50,157 bases of DNA from Cellvibrionaceae bacterium (GCA_002707785.1 PANW01000029.1:103944-154100), one strand, 5' to 3'. Shown: positions 19,069 through 28,551, counted from the stretch's first letter. The notes: generated by a model from the sequence alone, not told the origin. Translations and numbers: made by a program.

Positions 19069-19881
19069 TTAACGCCGACTCTTACGCACAACGTCATAGG
19101 CGACTTGAATTTCTTTCGAGCGCTCAGTCGCCTCTTGAATCATGTCTTCCGGTAAGCCTTGGCCCATGAGTTTATCGGGATGATATTGGCTCATCAGTTT
19201 ACGGTAGGCTTTCTTCAGGTCCTTGTCAGAAATAGAAGCCTCAACCCCCAGTGCTTGATAGGCGAGTTCAATTTCATTGGCGCTGCTGGTGTGTTGATAG
19301 GCTCCGCCTTGTTGATGCCCTCCGTGCTGGTAATGAGAGCCGCCAAACTGGTTTTGCGCCCGAATCATTCGAATCATTTGATCGAAGGCGAATGTAGGTA
19401 TGCCCAATTGTTGGGCAATTTCGCGTAGAGCGTTTTCTTCGGCGTGATCCAGTTGCTCGTCGGCTAAGGCCAGGTTGATTAAGTAGACCAGCAACATCTG
19501 GCGTAAATTGTGATGGCGTCCGCAGTCGCGGTTGAAACTCTGGATGAGGTCTTCGAGTTCAAAATCTCCGCTACTGCCTTGTTTGAACAGAGCAATGGCT
19601 CGACGACGATGATCGGCGGTGAGCTGCAAGCGATTCATTAATTCTTCAGCTTGTTGAATCTCCGCTTCTGAGACTCGTCCGTCGGCTTTAGCGACGTAGC
19701 CCAATAAGGTAAACGTAGTTATAAAAAAGGTCTCTTGGGCTTGCTCCGAATTGGCTTGTCTGAAACCAAAGGTTTGCACTTGGCGGCGTTGATCCACAAG
19801 CCAGCCGATGAGATAGCCTAAAATCGCGCCAGGGATATTGCCGATGACCGCGCCGATGATGGCACCAATCCATTTACTCAT
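19069..19881 (-). CDS. djlA: Co-chaperone DjlA
   Basis: 270 residues in the DjlA order: an N-terminal glycine-containing transmembrane helix (about 5-26), a TerB-like central helical domain (about 48-165), a glycine/glutamine/histidine-rich linker (175-200) and a C-terminal J domain with the HPD motif in SQYHPDKLMG. It is a type III membrane-anchored J protein that stimulates DnaK ATPase from the cytosolic face of the inner membrane and affects envelope stress signalling in E. coli. The glycine-zipper-like helix may dimerise. Confidence 0.93.
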   Translation of the reverse strand: MSKWIGAIIGAVIGNIPGAILGYLIGWLVDQRRQVQTFGFRQANSEQAQETFFITTFTLLGYVAKADGRVSEAEIQQAEELMNRLQLTADHRRRAIALFKQGSSGDFELEDLIQSFNRDCGRHHNLRQMLLVYLINLALADEQLDHAEENALREIAQQLGIPTFAFDQMIRMIRAQNQFGGSHYQHGGHQQGGAYQHTSSANEIELAYQALGVEASISDKDLKKAYRKLMSQYHPDKLMGQGLPEDMIQEATERSKEIQVAYDVVRKSRR

Positions 19882-19954
19882 AGGAAAACTACTGAAATTA
19901 TCAAAAACAGCACTATACCTTGTTGTGCGATGGGCTAACAGGCGAACTCAATAG

Positions 19955-20806
19955 TTAGGGGTGAGTCATTGAGGAGTGCTCTTTTGTCGTCGAGTTGAGA
20001 TTGCGAAAGAAACGATGTCTAAGCTGTTGGAAGTACTCGGTGCGTTTAAACTCACGCAGCGCTTGGGAAAATTCGCTCACAGTGTTTTGGTCTACGCTTT
20101 TGCGGCTGAATACAGCGTGCAGTTCTGTGATTCGAATGGGGGGGTGTTCGAGCGCTATAATGCTGTCTTGTGCACCCAGTTGGTGTGTGATTTCGACACC
20201 ATTGGCCCATTCTGCGACAACAAAATCGACCCGCTCGCGAAGCAACATTTTGAAGTTCTGTTCATCGGTGAGCATGGAACTGCTGGTTCCGTGCTCGCGT
20301 ACGATGCGCCAAAACTCCGGCGTATAGGTGTAGCCTTTAACGGTTCCTATTCGATGCCCCTTTAAATCCTCAAGCTGCTGATAGCCCAACTCATGTTGGC
20401 GGCTCTTTAAGATGAATAACACCCAGTATGACCGAGCCAGTGGTTCCTCGCTTAAATAACCCAGCTTAATGCGATTGGGGCTGGGGGTGGCGCTGTAGAG
20501 AATGTCTAAATCGCCGCCGAAGAGCATGTTCTGAGCTCGAACCCAAGGCAGAGACTGGATAGGGGCCAGTTCTCGATCCATGCGTTTGATGACTGCCCGA
20601 ATGACCTCGGTGCTATAACCGGTCATTTTTCGAGTTTGTGGATCGTAATATTCGTAGGGCGGCCAGCCGTCAGCAGTGCCGGCTCTGAGCGGTAGCTTGG
20701 GTTCGGCCGCTAGAGGTAGGCTAAATAGCGCACAGACGGCATATACGAGATAGGGTTTCACAAAGCACTGATTCCAACATAAGGGCGAGTGAAGCCACTG
20801 CATCAT
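19955..20806 (-). CDS. Orphan periplasmic solute-binding protein (SBP family 3-like)
   Basis: Up to 283 residues. The mature part begins with LRAGTADGWPPYEYYDPQ and has the family-3 binding-protein layout (MTGYSTEVIRAV, then VRAQNMLFGGDLDI, then KGHRIGTVKGYTY). The first ATG at 20806 gives an odd hydrophilic lead; an internal GTG (20763) gives a cleaner signal peptide, VKPYLVYAVCALFSLPLAA. Neither start has a convincing ribosome site. No permease or ATPase gene is adjacent, so it may feed a distant transporter or act in sensing. The ligand is unknown, perhaps an amino acid or other small polar solute. Confidence 0.75.
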   Translation of the reverse strand: MMQWLHSPLCWNQCFVKPYLVYAVCALFSLPLAAEPKLPLRAGTADGWPPYEYYDPQTRKMTGYSTEVIRAVIKRMDRELAPIQSLPWVRAQNMLFGGDLDILYSATPSPNRIKLGYLSEEPLARSYWVLFILKSRQHELGYQQLEDLKGHRIGTVKGYTYTPEFWRIVREHGTSSSMLTDEQNFKMLLRERVDFVVAEWANGVEITHQLGAQDSIIALEHPPIRITELHAVFSRKSVDQNTVSEFSQALREFKRTEYFQQLRHRFFRNLNSTTKEHSSMTHP

Positions 20807-20975
20807 TCGTGATACGGGCCCTTCTAGTTTAGCAGTAGATTACTCAAATTTTACATTTCTAGAGCTGTGTATAAATAGCGGCTGTCATGATTTATATTTA
20901 TGATCTAGTCTATTTAAGCTCGAGTGCTCTCTCGGGCTACTGCTAAGCGAAATTACACAGTGGAGTTTCATACGA

Positions 20976-23405
20976 ATGTTGCGACTTTGGCTTCGTCGAT
21001 TTCTTGTCGCCTTATTACTACTGGCGGTTACCTTACCGTGGCTGATTTCCAGCGCAACGCGTTACTGGATCGTGGATTGGATCGAGCAGCAGGGAGCACA
21101 AGGTGTAGACGTTGCAGGTTTTTGGCTAAATCCCTATTCGGCTGTGATTGAGTTGGATGAAATTGAACTGCAAGGCACAACAAGAAGTTACCGCTTGTCA
21201 TCGGTGAGGCTGGAGTTATTGTGGCGAGATTTGTGGAGAAGAAAGGTTCATATCACTACGCTGGCAGTCGCAGGTGTAGATGTCTCTGTTGATCAAATGG
21301 GCGGTGGCCTGTTGATCAATGGTTTGAACTTGGGCGGTGAGCCAATGACTGCGCCTGATACCGATGTTTCTCCGCAGTCGATGACTGGAGGAAATTCCAA
21401 TAACTTTGATGATTGGAATTTCGCGATCGATCAAGTTCACGTCGAAGGAGTTAATGTTACTTGGGGCAATGATTCAGCATCGGTACTGGCGACATTGAAT
21501 ACGTTCTCCATGACGCCTTTGGATACCGAGACCGAAACTGAGACAGAGCTCTATCTCGATTTACAGTTATCGCAGCTCAATTTAAACGGAAAGCTTGTCG
21601 AAGCGTCATCACATATCAATTACACGGCATTGTTGGAGCTACAGAGACAGGGCGGAGCGCGATGGAAGTCTCTGCTGTTGGGGAATTTGATCGTTTCCGA
21701 TACACAAGTTTCGGCTCCAGAGTTTTCTTTGACGGTTCCAAGAGTTGAGGTGGGAATCACGTCTGAACTCAATATAGATCAAGACATCTCTAATCATTCT
21801 AGTTTGGAAATTCAGATTTCAGAAGCGTCCTTGAGAGATAGCAACACACAAGAGTTGCTCATTGACTTTCAAAATTTGGCGCTCAACACTCGCTATCAAC
21901 CTGGCCGCGTTGAGTTTGATAATCTTGTCCTTTCCGGTTTTAACTTCTTGCCAAAACAGAAAGGCCAATCGAATAATTCCGCTTTTATCGAGGAGGCCTA
22001 TCTTTATCTCGATAGAGCAAATGTTGAGTTGCCCACTGATAAAGACCCCGCGCAGATCGTGATTGATCAAGTCACCTTGGCCATTGCAAATGTACATGTG
22101 CAACGCAATGCTGATGGGTCTATCGAGCAACAGCTGCGATTGCAAAAGCTACAAGATAAAGTTACTCGTGGACTAGCGTCTTTGTCTCAAGCTGTGTCTC
22201 AGAGTGAGAAAAACTCCAAATCGCTTGCCACAGAAAGCTCAACCAAGTCAGATGCCTCGCTGCAGGATTCGGCAATAGGTTCGCCAGACGATGAATGGGC
22301 TGGTTCCTCTGACAACACCGTCAATGATGCTGTAGAACAGACGGCCAGTTTTTTGGTGCAACGACTGACTGTTGAGTCGGAAGTGGATGTGTTGTTTGTC
22401 GATCATTCATTGTCCCCAGAATTCACGGAAACACTTTCATTCAATCATTTGGATCTCGAGAACATTGCAGTAGATCAAACTATCGTTGTTGATCTCGACG
22501 CGAGTCTATCTTATGGCGCGAAGATTAAAGCGGCCGCGGAACTGACACCACAAAACAACACCGTCGATGGGGAATTTAGTTTAAAGAACTATGAACTCAT
22601 TGCTGTCAGCGGTTACAGTGAGGCGGCTACCGGTTATCAGTTAGAAGCCGGACGGTTCAATTTGAGTAGCGACTTCTCATTAGAGGGGTCGCAGCTCAAT
22701 AGTGAGCAAGATGTGCTCATCGATCAGCTAAGTTTGCGTGTCGCGTCTTCGGATTCAGCCAACAGTTTTATTGAAAAGACGGCAATCCCGATGGAGCAAG
22801 CGGTGGATCTGCTTCGCGATTCCAACAACCAAATTACATTGAATGTTCCTATTCATGGCGATTTGAACAGTCCGGATATTCGACTGCAACAAGTCATCAA
22901 TACAGCCTTGCGAGGCGCCATGAGAAAAGCTTCTCTGACGGTACTCAGTACGTTGATTCAACCTTACGGCGCTATGATCAGTATTGCTAAGTTGGCGGGA
23001 GATCAAGTAACCAAAGTTCGTTTTGACCCTGTGCCATTTGAACCGGGCCAATTCTTGGCCACTACTGAAGCCTTAGCCTATGTAGACAAAGTCGGAACCG
23101 TGGTGCGTGACCGTGATTCTCTAAAAATAAAATTATGTGGTGTTACCAATCAGGAAGACTCTCAATACCTGCGCCAGCAAGCGCTCAAGAGCGCGGCACC
23201 AGCTCAAGCGAAAGAAGTGGAGTCTGAAAATGAGCCGCTTGTCGCCATGGATGATCGTGAAGCTCTGCGACAGTTGGGCGAAGCGCGAGCGTTGGCGTTA
23301 AGAAACCACTTGCTGAAAGACATCGGCGTTAGCGAAGGGCAGCTACTGATGTGTTTGCCCAAACATCTCGCCAGTTCGGCCGCCGGTGTGGAATTATCGA
23401 TTTAA
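20976..23405 (+). CDS. DUF748 (AsmA-like) protein
   Basis: 809 residues. One N-terminal membrane helix (about 6-26) anchors a large domain made of repeating amphipathic beta stretches, beginning with GFWLNPYSAVIELDEIEL. A flexible Ser/Asp-rich region lies at about 405-450. The last 170 residues (SLKIKLCGV to the end, with the EARALALRNHLL element) are typical of DUF748 proteins. Relatives of AsmA and TamB are thought to bridge the periplasm and carry lipids, so a role in outer-membrane lipid homeostasis is an inference. TGGAG lies about 9 nt before the ATG. It diverges from the binding-protein gene and converges on tag. Confidence 0.82.
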   Translation: MLRLWLRRFLVALLLLAVTLPWLISSATRYWIVDWIEQQGAQGVDVAGFWLNPYSAVIELDEIELQGTTRSYRLSSVRLELLWRDLWRRKVHITTLAVAGVDVSVDQMGGGLLINGLNLGGEPMTAPDTDVSPQSMTGGNSNNFDDWNFAIDQVHVEGVNVTWGNDSASVLATLNTFSMTPLDTETETETELYLDLQLSQLNLNGKLVEASSHINYTALLELQRQGGARWKSLLLGNLIVSDTQVSAPEFSLTVPRVEVGITSELNIDQDISNHSSLEIQISEASLRDSNTQELLIDFQNLALNTRYQPGRVEFDNLVLSGFNFLPKQKGQSNNSAFIEEAYLYLDRANVELPTDKDPAQIVIDQVTLAIANVHVQRNADGSIEQQLRLQKLQDKVTRGLASLSQAVSQSEKNSKSLATESSTKSDASLQDSAIGSPDDEWAGSSDNTVNDAVEQTASFLVQRLTVESEVDVLFVDHSLSPEFTETLSFNHLDLENIAVDQTIVVDLDASLSYGAKIKAAAELTPQNNTVDGEFSLKNYELIAVSGYSEAATGYQLEAGRFNLSSDFSLEGSQLNSEQDVLIDQLSLRVASSDSANSFIEKTAIPMEQAVDLLRDSNNQITLNVPIHGDLNSPDIRLQQVINTALRGAMRKASLTVLSTLIQPYGAMISIAKLAGDQVTKVRFDPVPFEPGQFLATTEALAYVDKVGTVVRDRDSLKIKLCGVTNQEDSQYLRQQALKSAAPAQAKEVESENEPLVAMDDREALRQLGEARALALRNHLLKDIGVSEGQLLMCLPKHLASSAAGVELSI

Positions 23406-23454
23406 TATCCGCGTAGGCGCACTTGTCGTATTAATTGCAGCAAGGAGTGTCGCC

Positions 23455-23520
23455 ATGGCGGAAAAATGCCTGCAGCAACAAGGGCAGGGCTCGATAGAGG
23501 CAATGATTGGTTACACCTGA
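23455..23520 (+). CDS. Possible 21-residue small protein
   Basis: A perfect AAGGAG (23442-23447) lies 7 nt before an ATG opening 21 codons that end in TGA at 23518-23520. It lies 49 bp after the DUF748 gene, and its stop overlaps the end of tag on the other strand. The peptide is Gln- and Gly-rich with one Cys and has no recognisable family. The ribosome site is the only strong support, so it may be chance or a remnant. Confidence 0.25.
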   Translation: MAEKCLQQQGQGSIEAMIGYT

Positions 23521-24071
23521 TTGTATCTATGGCAGCTGACAAGGTGGTCATTTACCATGCCACAGGCCTGCATGTGAGCGTAGCAAATCGTACTGCCCAT
23601 GAACGAGAATCCCTCCTTTTTAAGCGCTTTGCTCATTCGGTCTGAAACTGGCGAAGTCGCAGGTACTTGCTGGGGGGACTCGAAGCAATGCTTTTGTACG
23701 CGGCCGTCGGAGAATTGCCAGAGATAGTCACTGAATGAGTGGTAGCGCTCCTGAATCTCCAAGTAGGCTCGGGCATTCTTAACGGCACCCTGAACCTTTA
23801 GACGGTTGCGAATGATGCCGGGGTTGGTCAGTAAGGTCTCAATTTTCTTGTCGCTGTAGCGAGCCATCTTCTCTGCACAAAAGCCGTCGAAGGCTTGTCG
23901 ATAAGTCTCACGTTTTCTGAGTACGGTAATCCACGAAAGACCGGCTTGTGCGCCCTCGAGGATGACGAATTCGAACAGCTTCTGATCGTCATAACAAGGC
24001 ACCCCCCACTCTTCGTCGTGATATCGCTCATAGAGAGGATCACCTTTACACCAGTGGCAACGTTGAATCAT
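23511..24071 (-). CDS. tag: DNA-3-methyladenine glycosylase I
   Basis: 186 residues, as in E. coli Tag. It removes 3-methyladenine from alkylated DNA. The zinc site unique to the family is complete: Cys5, His18, His176 and Cys180. The catalytic-pocket glutamate is Glu39 in LEGAQAGLSW, and the helix-hairpin-helix region contains LTNPGIIRNRLK. AAGGA lies 7 nt before the ATG. It diverges from the gene beginning near 24144, sharing a short upstream region. Confidence 0.96.
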   Translation of the reverse strand: MIQRCHWCKGDPLYERYHDEEWGVPCYDDQKLFEFVILEGAQAGLSWITVLRKRETYRQAFDGFCAEKMARYSDKKIETLLTNPGIIRNRLKVQGAVKNARAYLEIQERYHSFSDYLWQFSDGRVQKHCFESPQQVPATSPVSDRMSKALKKEGFSFMGSTICYAHMQACGMVNDHLVSCHRYNQV

Positions 24072-24143
24072 GTCGAGGTCCTTGAGGTGGGTGATATTGG
24101 TCTACACTCAATCATGCGCTCTCGAAATACGGATGTCATTAGC

Positions 24144-24737
24144 ATGAGTTCCTGTCCTGTGGATAAATCAACACCTTTTACACGGCTTCAGTTCACTGTC
24201 TGGAGCTGTATCATCGGTTTGGCGCTTGTTTCAACGGGTTCGTTTGCTCAATCAATCAATCCGCAGCCTTGTCATATTGAACGATCAAAGATGGTGACCT
24301 TTACTGGAGAGGATTTGACGGATCTACTCAAGGTGCGCGTCAGCGGGGACCCCTGTAGTCAGGCCAAGGTAGTGATTGAGCTGCTGGCTGCTGATGGCAG
24401 TGATGTCTACCGCTATGAGGGCAACTTTATAGAACACATGCCTTTTCTGATTTATGAGCCAGAGCTCAACAAACTGGTCGAGTTTTTTGTGGATAAGGTG
24501 ATTCAAAGTGCGGTATTGAGAAAAACCAATGAGCTACCCGCCTACACCGGCGTTGAGAGCTTCTATGATGCGACCAATGATTTTGTGGTGATCACCATTG
24601 ATGAGTATGAAAGATTGCGCACTCTACCGCAGCCACTTTTGTGGCATGTCACCGGAGAGTCTTCTTGGGTGCATGTTGTCTACAATCCTGCCACTCAATT
24701 GAGCCAGGTCATAATGCGAGGTGGCGTCTTTCAGTAA
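24144..24737 (+). CDS. Exported protein of unknown function
   Basis: 197 residues from the ATG at 24144, with GGATG about 9 nt upstream. A start at 24114 is also possible; the frame runs open into the tag gene but that part is not credible as coding. The N-terminus is a signal peptide with a hydrophobic core at about 17-33 and cleavage after SFA. The mature protein has two cysteines (PQPCHIERS and SGDPCSQ) that could form a disulfide, and a mixed alpha/beta pattern with acidic stretches. I recognise no family. It precedes pip by 48 bp on the same strand. Confidence 0.65.
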   Translation: MSSCPVDKSTPFTRLQFTVWSCIIGLALVSTGSFAQSINPQPCHIERSKMVTFTGEDLTDLLKVRVSGDPCSQAKVVIELLAADGSDVYRYEGNFIEHMPFLIYEPELNKLVEFFVDKVIQSAVLRKTNELPAYTGVESFYDATNDFVVITIDEYERLRTLPQPLLWHVTGESSWVHVVYNPATQLSQVIMRGGVFQ

Positions 24738-24785
24738 CCTTGGTAGTTCCGATGGTGTTTCATCGCTTAATGGAAAGGCGAAACT

Positions 24786-25757
24786 ATGCACATTCTTTAT
24801 CCTGATATCAAACCCTATCTCACTCAGATGTTGCCGGTTGGCGACGGCCACGAAATTTATATGGAGCAGTCGGGCAACCCCGAGGGGATTGCGGTGCTTT
24901 TTGTGCACGGCGGCCCCGGGGCCGGCACACAGAAAATTGATCGACGTTTCTTTGATCCTGAACGCTATCGCATTATTTTGTTTGATCAACGAGGCTCTGG
25001 GCGTTCAACGCCTCACGCTAGCCTGGAGAACAATACTACTCACCAGCTGATCAGCGATATTGAGAAAATTCGAGAGCATTTACAGATCGAGCGCTGGTTG
25101 TTGTTTGGCGGCTCTTGGGGTTCAACCTTGAGCTTAGTCTACGCCCAAAGCCATGCCGAAAAAGTGATGGGAATGATCTTGCGAGGCATTTTTTTGTGTC
25201 GGCAAAAAGACATTCACTGGTTCTATCAGCAGGGCGCGAGCATGATATTCCCGGATTATTGGGAGGATTATTTACACCCCATTCCCGCTGCCGAGCGACA
25301 GGATTTACTCAAGGCCTACTATCAGCGACTGACCGGCTCCAATGAGTTGGCGAAAATGGCCTGTGCTAAGGCGTGGTCGCTGTGGGAGGCTCATTGCGCA
25401 ACTCTGAGACCCAATGTGGACATGATCGAAGCCTTTTCTGATCCCCATCGGGCTCTGTCTCTGGCTCGAATCGAGGCGCATTATTTTGCTCATCAAGGCT
25501 TTCTAGAAGAGAATCAGATTCTCAACAACGCCACCGCTCTGGAAGGCATTCCGGGTATCATCGTTCACGGGCGCTACGATATGGTGTGCCCATTGGACAA
25601 TGCTCAATCTTTGCACCATGTTTGGCATGATTCTGAATTACACATTATTCGCGATGCCGGACACGCCTCTCGTGAGCCCAGTATTATTGACGCCTTGGTG
25701 CGGGCGACTCGCTCTATGGCTCGGCGTTTTTCAGACGTAAATCCCTCTCGCGCTTAG
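24786..25757 (+). CDS. pip: Prolyl aminopeptidase (proline iminopeptidase)
   Basis: 323 residues, family S33, alpha/beta hydrolase. The oxyanion HGGPGAG motif, the DQRGSGRSTPH motif and the nucleophile elbow GGSWGS with Ser110 are all present. The Asp in HGRYDMVCP and the His in DAGHASREP complete the triad. The enzyme removes N-terminal proline from peptides in the cytosol, consistent with the peptide uptake systems elsewhere in the window. AAAGG lies 8 nt before the ATG. Confidence 0.96.
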   Translation: MHILYPDIKPYLTQMLPVGDGHEIYMEQSGNPEGIAVLFVHGGPGAGTQKIDRRFFDPERYRIILFDQRGSGRSTPHASLENNTTHQLISDIEKIREHLQIERWLLFGGSWGSTLSLVYAQSHAEKVMGMILRGIFLCRQKDIHWFYQQGASMIFPDYWEDYLHPIPAAERQDLLKAYYQRLTGSNELAKMACAKAWSLWEAHCATLRPNVDMIEAFSDPHRALSLARIEAHYFAHQGFLEENQILNNATALEGIPGIIVHGRYDMVCPLDNAQSLHHVWHDSELHIIRDAGHASREPSIIDALVRATRSMARRFSDVNPSRA

Positions 25758-25766
25758 CGCTCTCTC

Positions 25767-25785
25767 AGGCCGGTGCAGCCGGCCT
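25767..25785 (+). terminator. Hairpin after pip, possible terminator
   Basis: AGGCCGG and CCGGCCT form a perfect 7-bp GC-rich stem with a TGCAG loop, ten bases after the pip stop. The following TCCATTCT is only moderately T-rich. Confidence 0.45.
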
Positions 25786-25883
25786 TCCATTCTCTGCGGC
25801 AAGGTCTATCGAACATTGAATAGTGTTCGTTGTGCGTTGCTGTCTGGGCTACAATGCCAAGCTTGGTGATTAAGGAGCATGTA

Positions 25884-26327
25884 GTGAGAGGATTAATACA
25901 GCGGGTAACTCGCGCCAGCGTCAGCGTCGATCAGCAGACTGTGGGCGAAATCAATCAGGGGATATTATTATTGCTAGGTGTTCAACGCGATGATGATGAA
26001 GTCGCGTTGGACAAGCTATTGAATAAGTTGATCAACTATCGAATTTTCTCCGACGCCGATGGCAAGATGAACTTGAGCCTATCGGATATCGGCGGCGAGA
26101 TTTTGGTGATTTCACAATTTACCTTGGCTGCCGATACTAAAAAAGGTTTGCGGCCGGGGTTTTCGACTGCCGCTCATCCACAAGTGGCGCAAGCGTTGTA
26201 CGAGACCTTCATTGAAAAACTACGGCAACAGCCGAAGCTTACAAAAGTAGCTACGGGTGTGTTTGGCGCAGATATGAAAGTCGAGCTATTGAACGATGGT
26301 CCCGTGACTTTCTTACTGGAAACTTAG
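25884..26327 (+). CDS. dtd: D-aminoacyl-tRNA deacylase
   Basis: 147 residues from the GTG at 25884, which follows AAGGAG at 6 nt and gives the family N-terminus [13 protein letters not shown]. It hydrolyses D-amino acids and glycine from mischarged tRNAs. The SQFTL motif and the C-terminal NDGPVTF with its Gly-cis-Pro pair, the two parts of the active site across the dimer, are intact. Upstream in-frame ATG codons would add residues absent from homologues. It follows pip at about 125 bp. Confidence 0.95.
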   Translation: MRGLIQRVTRASVSVDQQTVGEINQGILLLLGVQRDDDEVALDKLLNKLINYRIFSDADGKMNLSLSDIGGEILVISQFTLAADTKKGLRPGFSTAAHPQVAQALYETFIEKLRQQPKLTKVATGVFGADMKVELLNDGPVTFLLET

Positions 26328-26431
26328 GGGCTTAGCTTGCCTCTATATCAACAGCGCTAACTACTCAGCGCGTTATCTATTTGGGTGTGGAACCACTATT
26401 TGTTTTTACGCCAGTAAAAGGAGTCCATAGA

Positions 26432-26686
26432 TTGTCAGATATAGAATTCTCTACGGAGGAAAAATCTCTTCTCGTTAAGAAAATTAAACGGTACTTTGAA
26501 CAGGAGTTAGATCAAGACATTGCGCAGTTTGACGCTGAGTTTTTGCTGGACTTCTTTGCTAAAGAAATGGGCGCCTACTTTTACAATCGAGCCTTGAGTG
26601 ATGCGCAAGTGGTATTGCAAAGTCGGATGGATCATTTGTTGGAAGATTTCTACGAAATTGAGAAACCAACCGATTTTATTAAGTAG
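26432..26686 (+). CDS. DUF2164 family protein
   Basis: 84 residues from a TTG start at 26432, preceded by AAGGAG at 8 nt. An ATG at 26381 is in frame but lacks a ribosome site and adds a non-conserved lead. The sequence is acidic and helical, with KKIKRYFEQEL and FDAEFLLDFFAKEMGAYFYNRALSDA, split here into its two halves, which match DUF2164. The function is unknown. It lies between dtd and the ridA-like gene on the same strand. Confidence 0.8.
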   Translation: MSDIEFSTEEKSLLVKKIKRYFEQELDQDIAQFDAEFLLDFFAKEMGAYFYNRALSDAQVVLQSRMDHLLEDFYEIEKPTDFIK

Positions 26687-26773
26687 CGCATACTTACAAA
26701 GCCTGTTGATTTGATCCGCTGCAGAGTCGAATTTAGAAGAAGATATTTTTCGCCACATCAGAGAGACAATAGC

Positions 26774-27163
26774 ATGAGTATCGAAAAACAAACCTACCGA
26801 GCTGGCCCTTATAAAAACGTCTTTGCCCAAGCGGTAAAAACCGGCAATGTCATTCATCTGTCGGGTCAAGTAGGCATGGATTCCAAAGGTAAGCTGGGAG
26901 CCGATATGGTTGAACAAACTGAAATCGCCTACGCCAATATCAAACACGTACTGTCGGAGATGGGTGCAAGTCTGGACAACATTGTCGATGAAACCATGTT
27001 CGTAACGGACATGGGTGAATTCATGACAAAAGGTGAAGCTCTTTTGGGTGCTCGTGCAAAAGCTTACGGTGGTGTCCCTGAAGTGTGTCAAACGGTTGTG
27101 CAGGTGACGGCTTTGGTGATGCCTGAGTTAAAAATAGAAATTAAGTGCGTGGCACACGTTTAA
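26774..27163 (+). CDS. RidA/YjgF family protein, atypical active site
   Basis: 129 residues from the ATG at 26774. The frame is open upstream but the family begins here. The fold markers GNVIHLSGQVGMD, then TEIAYANIKHVLSEMGAS and the C-terminal KIEIKCVA are clear. Classical RidA deaminates reactive enamines and imines released by PLP enzymes, using an arginine in the PxRSxV motif near residue 105. Here that segment reads VPEVCQTVVQV with no arginine, so imine deaminase activity is doubtful and the protein belongs to another Rid subgroup. A cysteine is near that position. It ends 13 bp from the convergent envC. Confidence 0.85.
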   Translation: MSIEKQTYRAGPYKNVFAQAVKTGNVIHLSGQVGMDSKGKLGADMVEQTEIAYANIKHVLSEMGASLDNIVDETMFVTDMGEFMTKGEALLGARAKAYGGVPEVCQTVVQVTALVMPELKIEIKCVAHV

Positions 27164-27176
27164 TGGGCCGCCAACT

Positions 27177-28331
27177 TCAACGTCGGCACCATTTGATGGG
27201 GTCAGTGGGTTTGCCTTGGTGGCGGATTTCAAAGTAGAGGCCTGTTCGAGTTTGGCCGCCGGTATTGCCCACCCGAGCAATGGTCTCACCGCTGCTGATC
27301 CAGTCGCCAGTTTCTTTCAGTAGCGCTTGATTGTGGGCGTAGAGGCTCATGTAGCCATCGCCGTGATCGAGTATCATCAGCAAGCCCTGTCCCCGCAGAT
27401 AGTCGGCGAAGACTACGCGCCCATGATGAATCGCGTTAACGGCTGCGCCGGCCTTGGCGCTAATAAGAAGCCCTTCCCAAGTTAGCTTGCCGGCAACTTT
27501 GGTGTTGCCAAAAGCTTTGAGTAGTTTGCCCTTAGTCGGCAGTGTCATCTTGCCGCGTCTTTGGCGGAAAGGCTCGCCATCATCGGGCAGTGATAGATTC
27601 GCAATCGCTGCACTGACTTCCTTCAGTACTTTTTCTAAGCGCTGTTTGTCTTGCGCCATCTTTTTCAATTGGTCGTCTTTGTGTTTGATGCTTTGGCTGA
27701 GTTTTGCCAAAGCGACAGAGCGTTGATCCTGCTTTTTTAGCAATTGTTGGTGGCGCTGTCGTAACGACCCCTGACTCTTTTCCAGTGCCTGAGTACGCTG
27801 TTGAATCTTGGGCTTGATGGCATCGAGTTCGGCGATGGTGTCGAGATAGGTATCAATTTTGTTGGCGCGGGCGTCGAGAAAATACTCATAGTATTTCCCC
27901 ATGCGGGCGACAGTGCCGGGCTTTTCTTGATTGAGCAGCAGCTTTATCTGGCTTTGTTGACCCAGTCGATAGGCGGCGTTGATGTGTTGGCCGATGTGCG
28001 CTTGTTGATCCTTTTTTGCGCCTTGCAACTCAACCTGTTTACGGTTGAGTTGCGTCAGTTGCTTTTTTTGGCTGGCAAGCTCCCCCTTGAGCGTTTCAAT
28101 CTTTTTCAGTAAGTCGCTGATGTCGACCTCAGAGCCCTGCAAATCTGATTGCAACTGATCACGGCTGGATTTGACTTGCGAGAGTTCAGTTTTGAGCTGT
28201 TCGATGGCTGACTGCAATTGCTGCAGTTTGGCCTGATAATCTTCATCGCTGCTTTGCTGGGCGTTGCTATTAACGCTGATCACGCCACAGACTAGAGGCA
28301 CGAACAGCAATCGCGTGATAAATCGAAACAT
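27177..28331 (-). CDS. envC: Murein hydrolase activator EnvC
   Basis: 384 residues from the ATG at 28331, which follows AGGAAAG and opens a signal peptide cleaved after SNA near residue 24. A long periplasmic coiled coil (about 30-250) precedes a C-terminal LytM domain. In the LytM part, the normal zinc HxH is replaced by YAHN, so the domain is degenerate, as expected for EnvC. The protein is recruited by FtsEX and activates the amidases AmiA and AmiB at septation. The order gpmI-envC is conserved in E. coli and Pseudomonas. The frame extends upstream of 28331, but the extension lacks a signal-peptide start. Confidence 0.93.
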   Translation of the reverse strand: MFRFITRLLFVPLVCGVISVNSNAQQSSDEDYQAKLQQLQSAIEQLKTELSQVKSSRDQLQSDLQGSEVDISDLLKKIETLKGELASQKKQLTQLNRKQVELQGAKKDQQAHIGQHINAAYRLGQQSQIKLLLNQEKPGTVARMGKYYEYFLDARANKIDTYLDTIAELDAIKPKIQQRTQALEKSQGSLRQRHQQLLKKQDQRSVALAKLSQSIKHKDDQLKKMAQDKQRLEKVLKEVSAAIANLSLPDDGEPFRQRRGKMTLPTKGKLLKAFGNTKVAGKLTWEGLLISAKAGAAVNAIHHGRVVFADYLRGQGLLMILDHGDGYMSLYAHNQALLKETGDWISSGETIARVGNTGGQTRTGLYFEIRHQGKPTDPIKWCRR

Positions 28332-28516
28332 GGAGCTTTCCTGAGCATTGGTGATTAGCACAAGGTACACCATCCGTGATGTGATTTTTAGTCTACAGGG
28401 TGGGTTTTTACGGAGTTTGATCATTGGCTCCCACGAGCGCCTAATAATGCGGGAGTCTGAGGGGCGCGGGGATTGGAGATTTGTAGAGGGGAGAGACAAG
28501 CTTTCAGAAGAATCAA

Positions 28517-28551
28517 CCGATTGAGAAGATGTTTAAAGCCTTCTCAATCGG
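28517..28551. terminator. 12-bp inverted repeat between gpmI and envC
   Basis: CCGATTGAGAAG (28517-28528) and CTTCTCAATCGG (28540-28551) are perfectly complementary with an 11-nt loop. It follows gpmI on the minus strand. T-tracts are weak in that direction, so it may be a partial terminator or an mRNA-stabilising stem between two operon genes. Confidence 0.55.
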
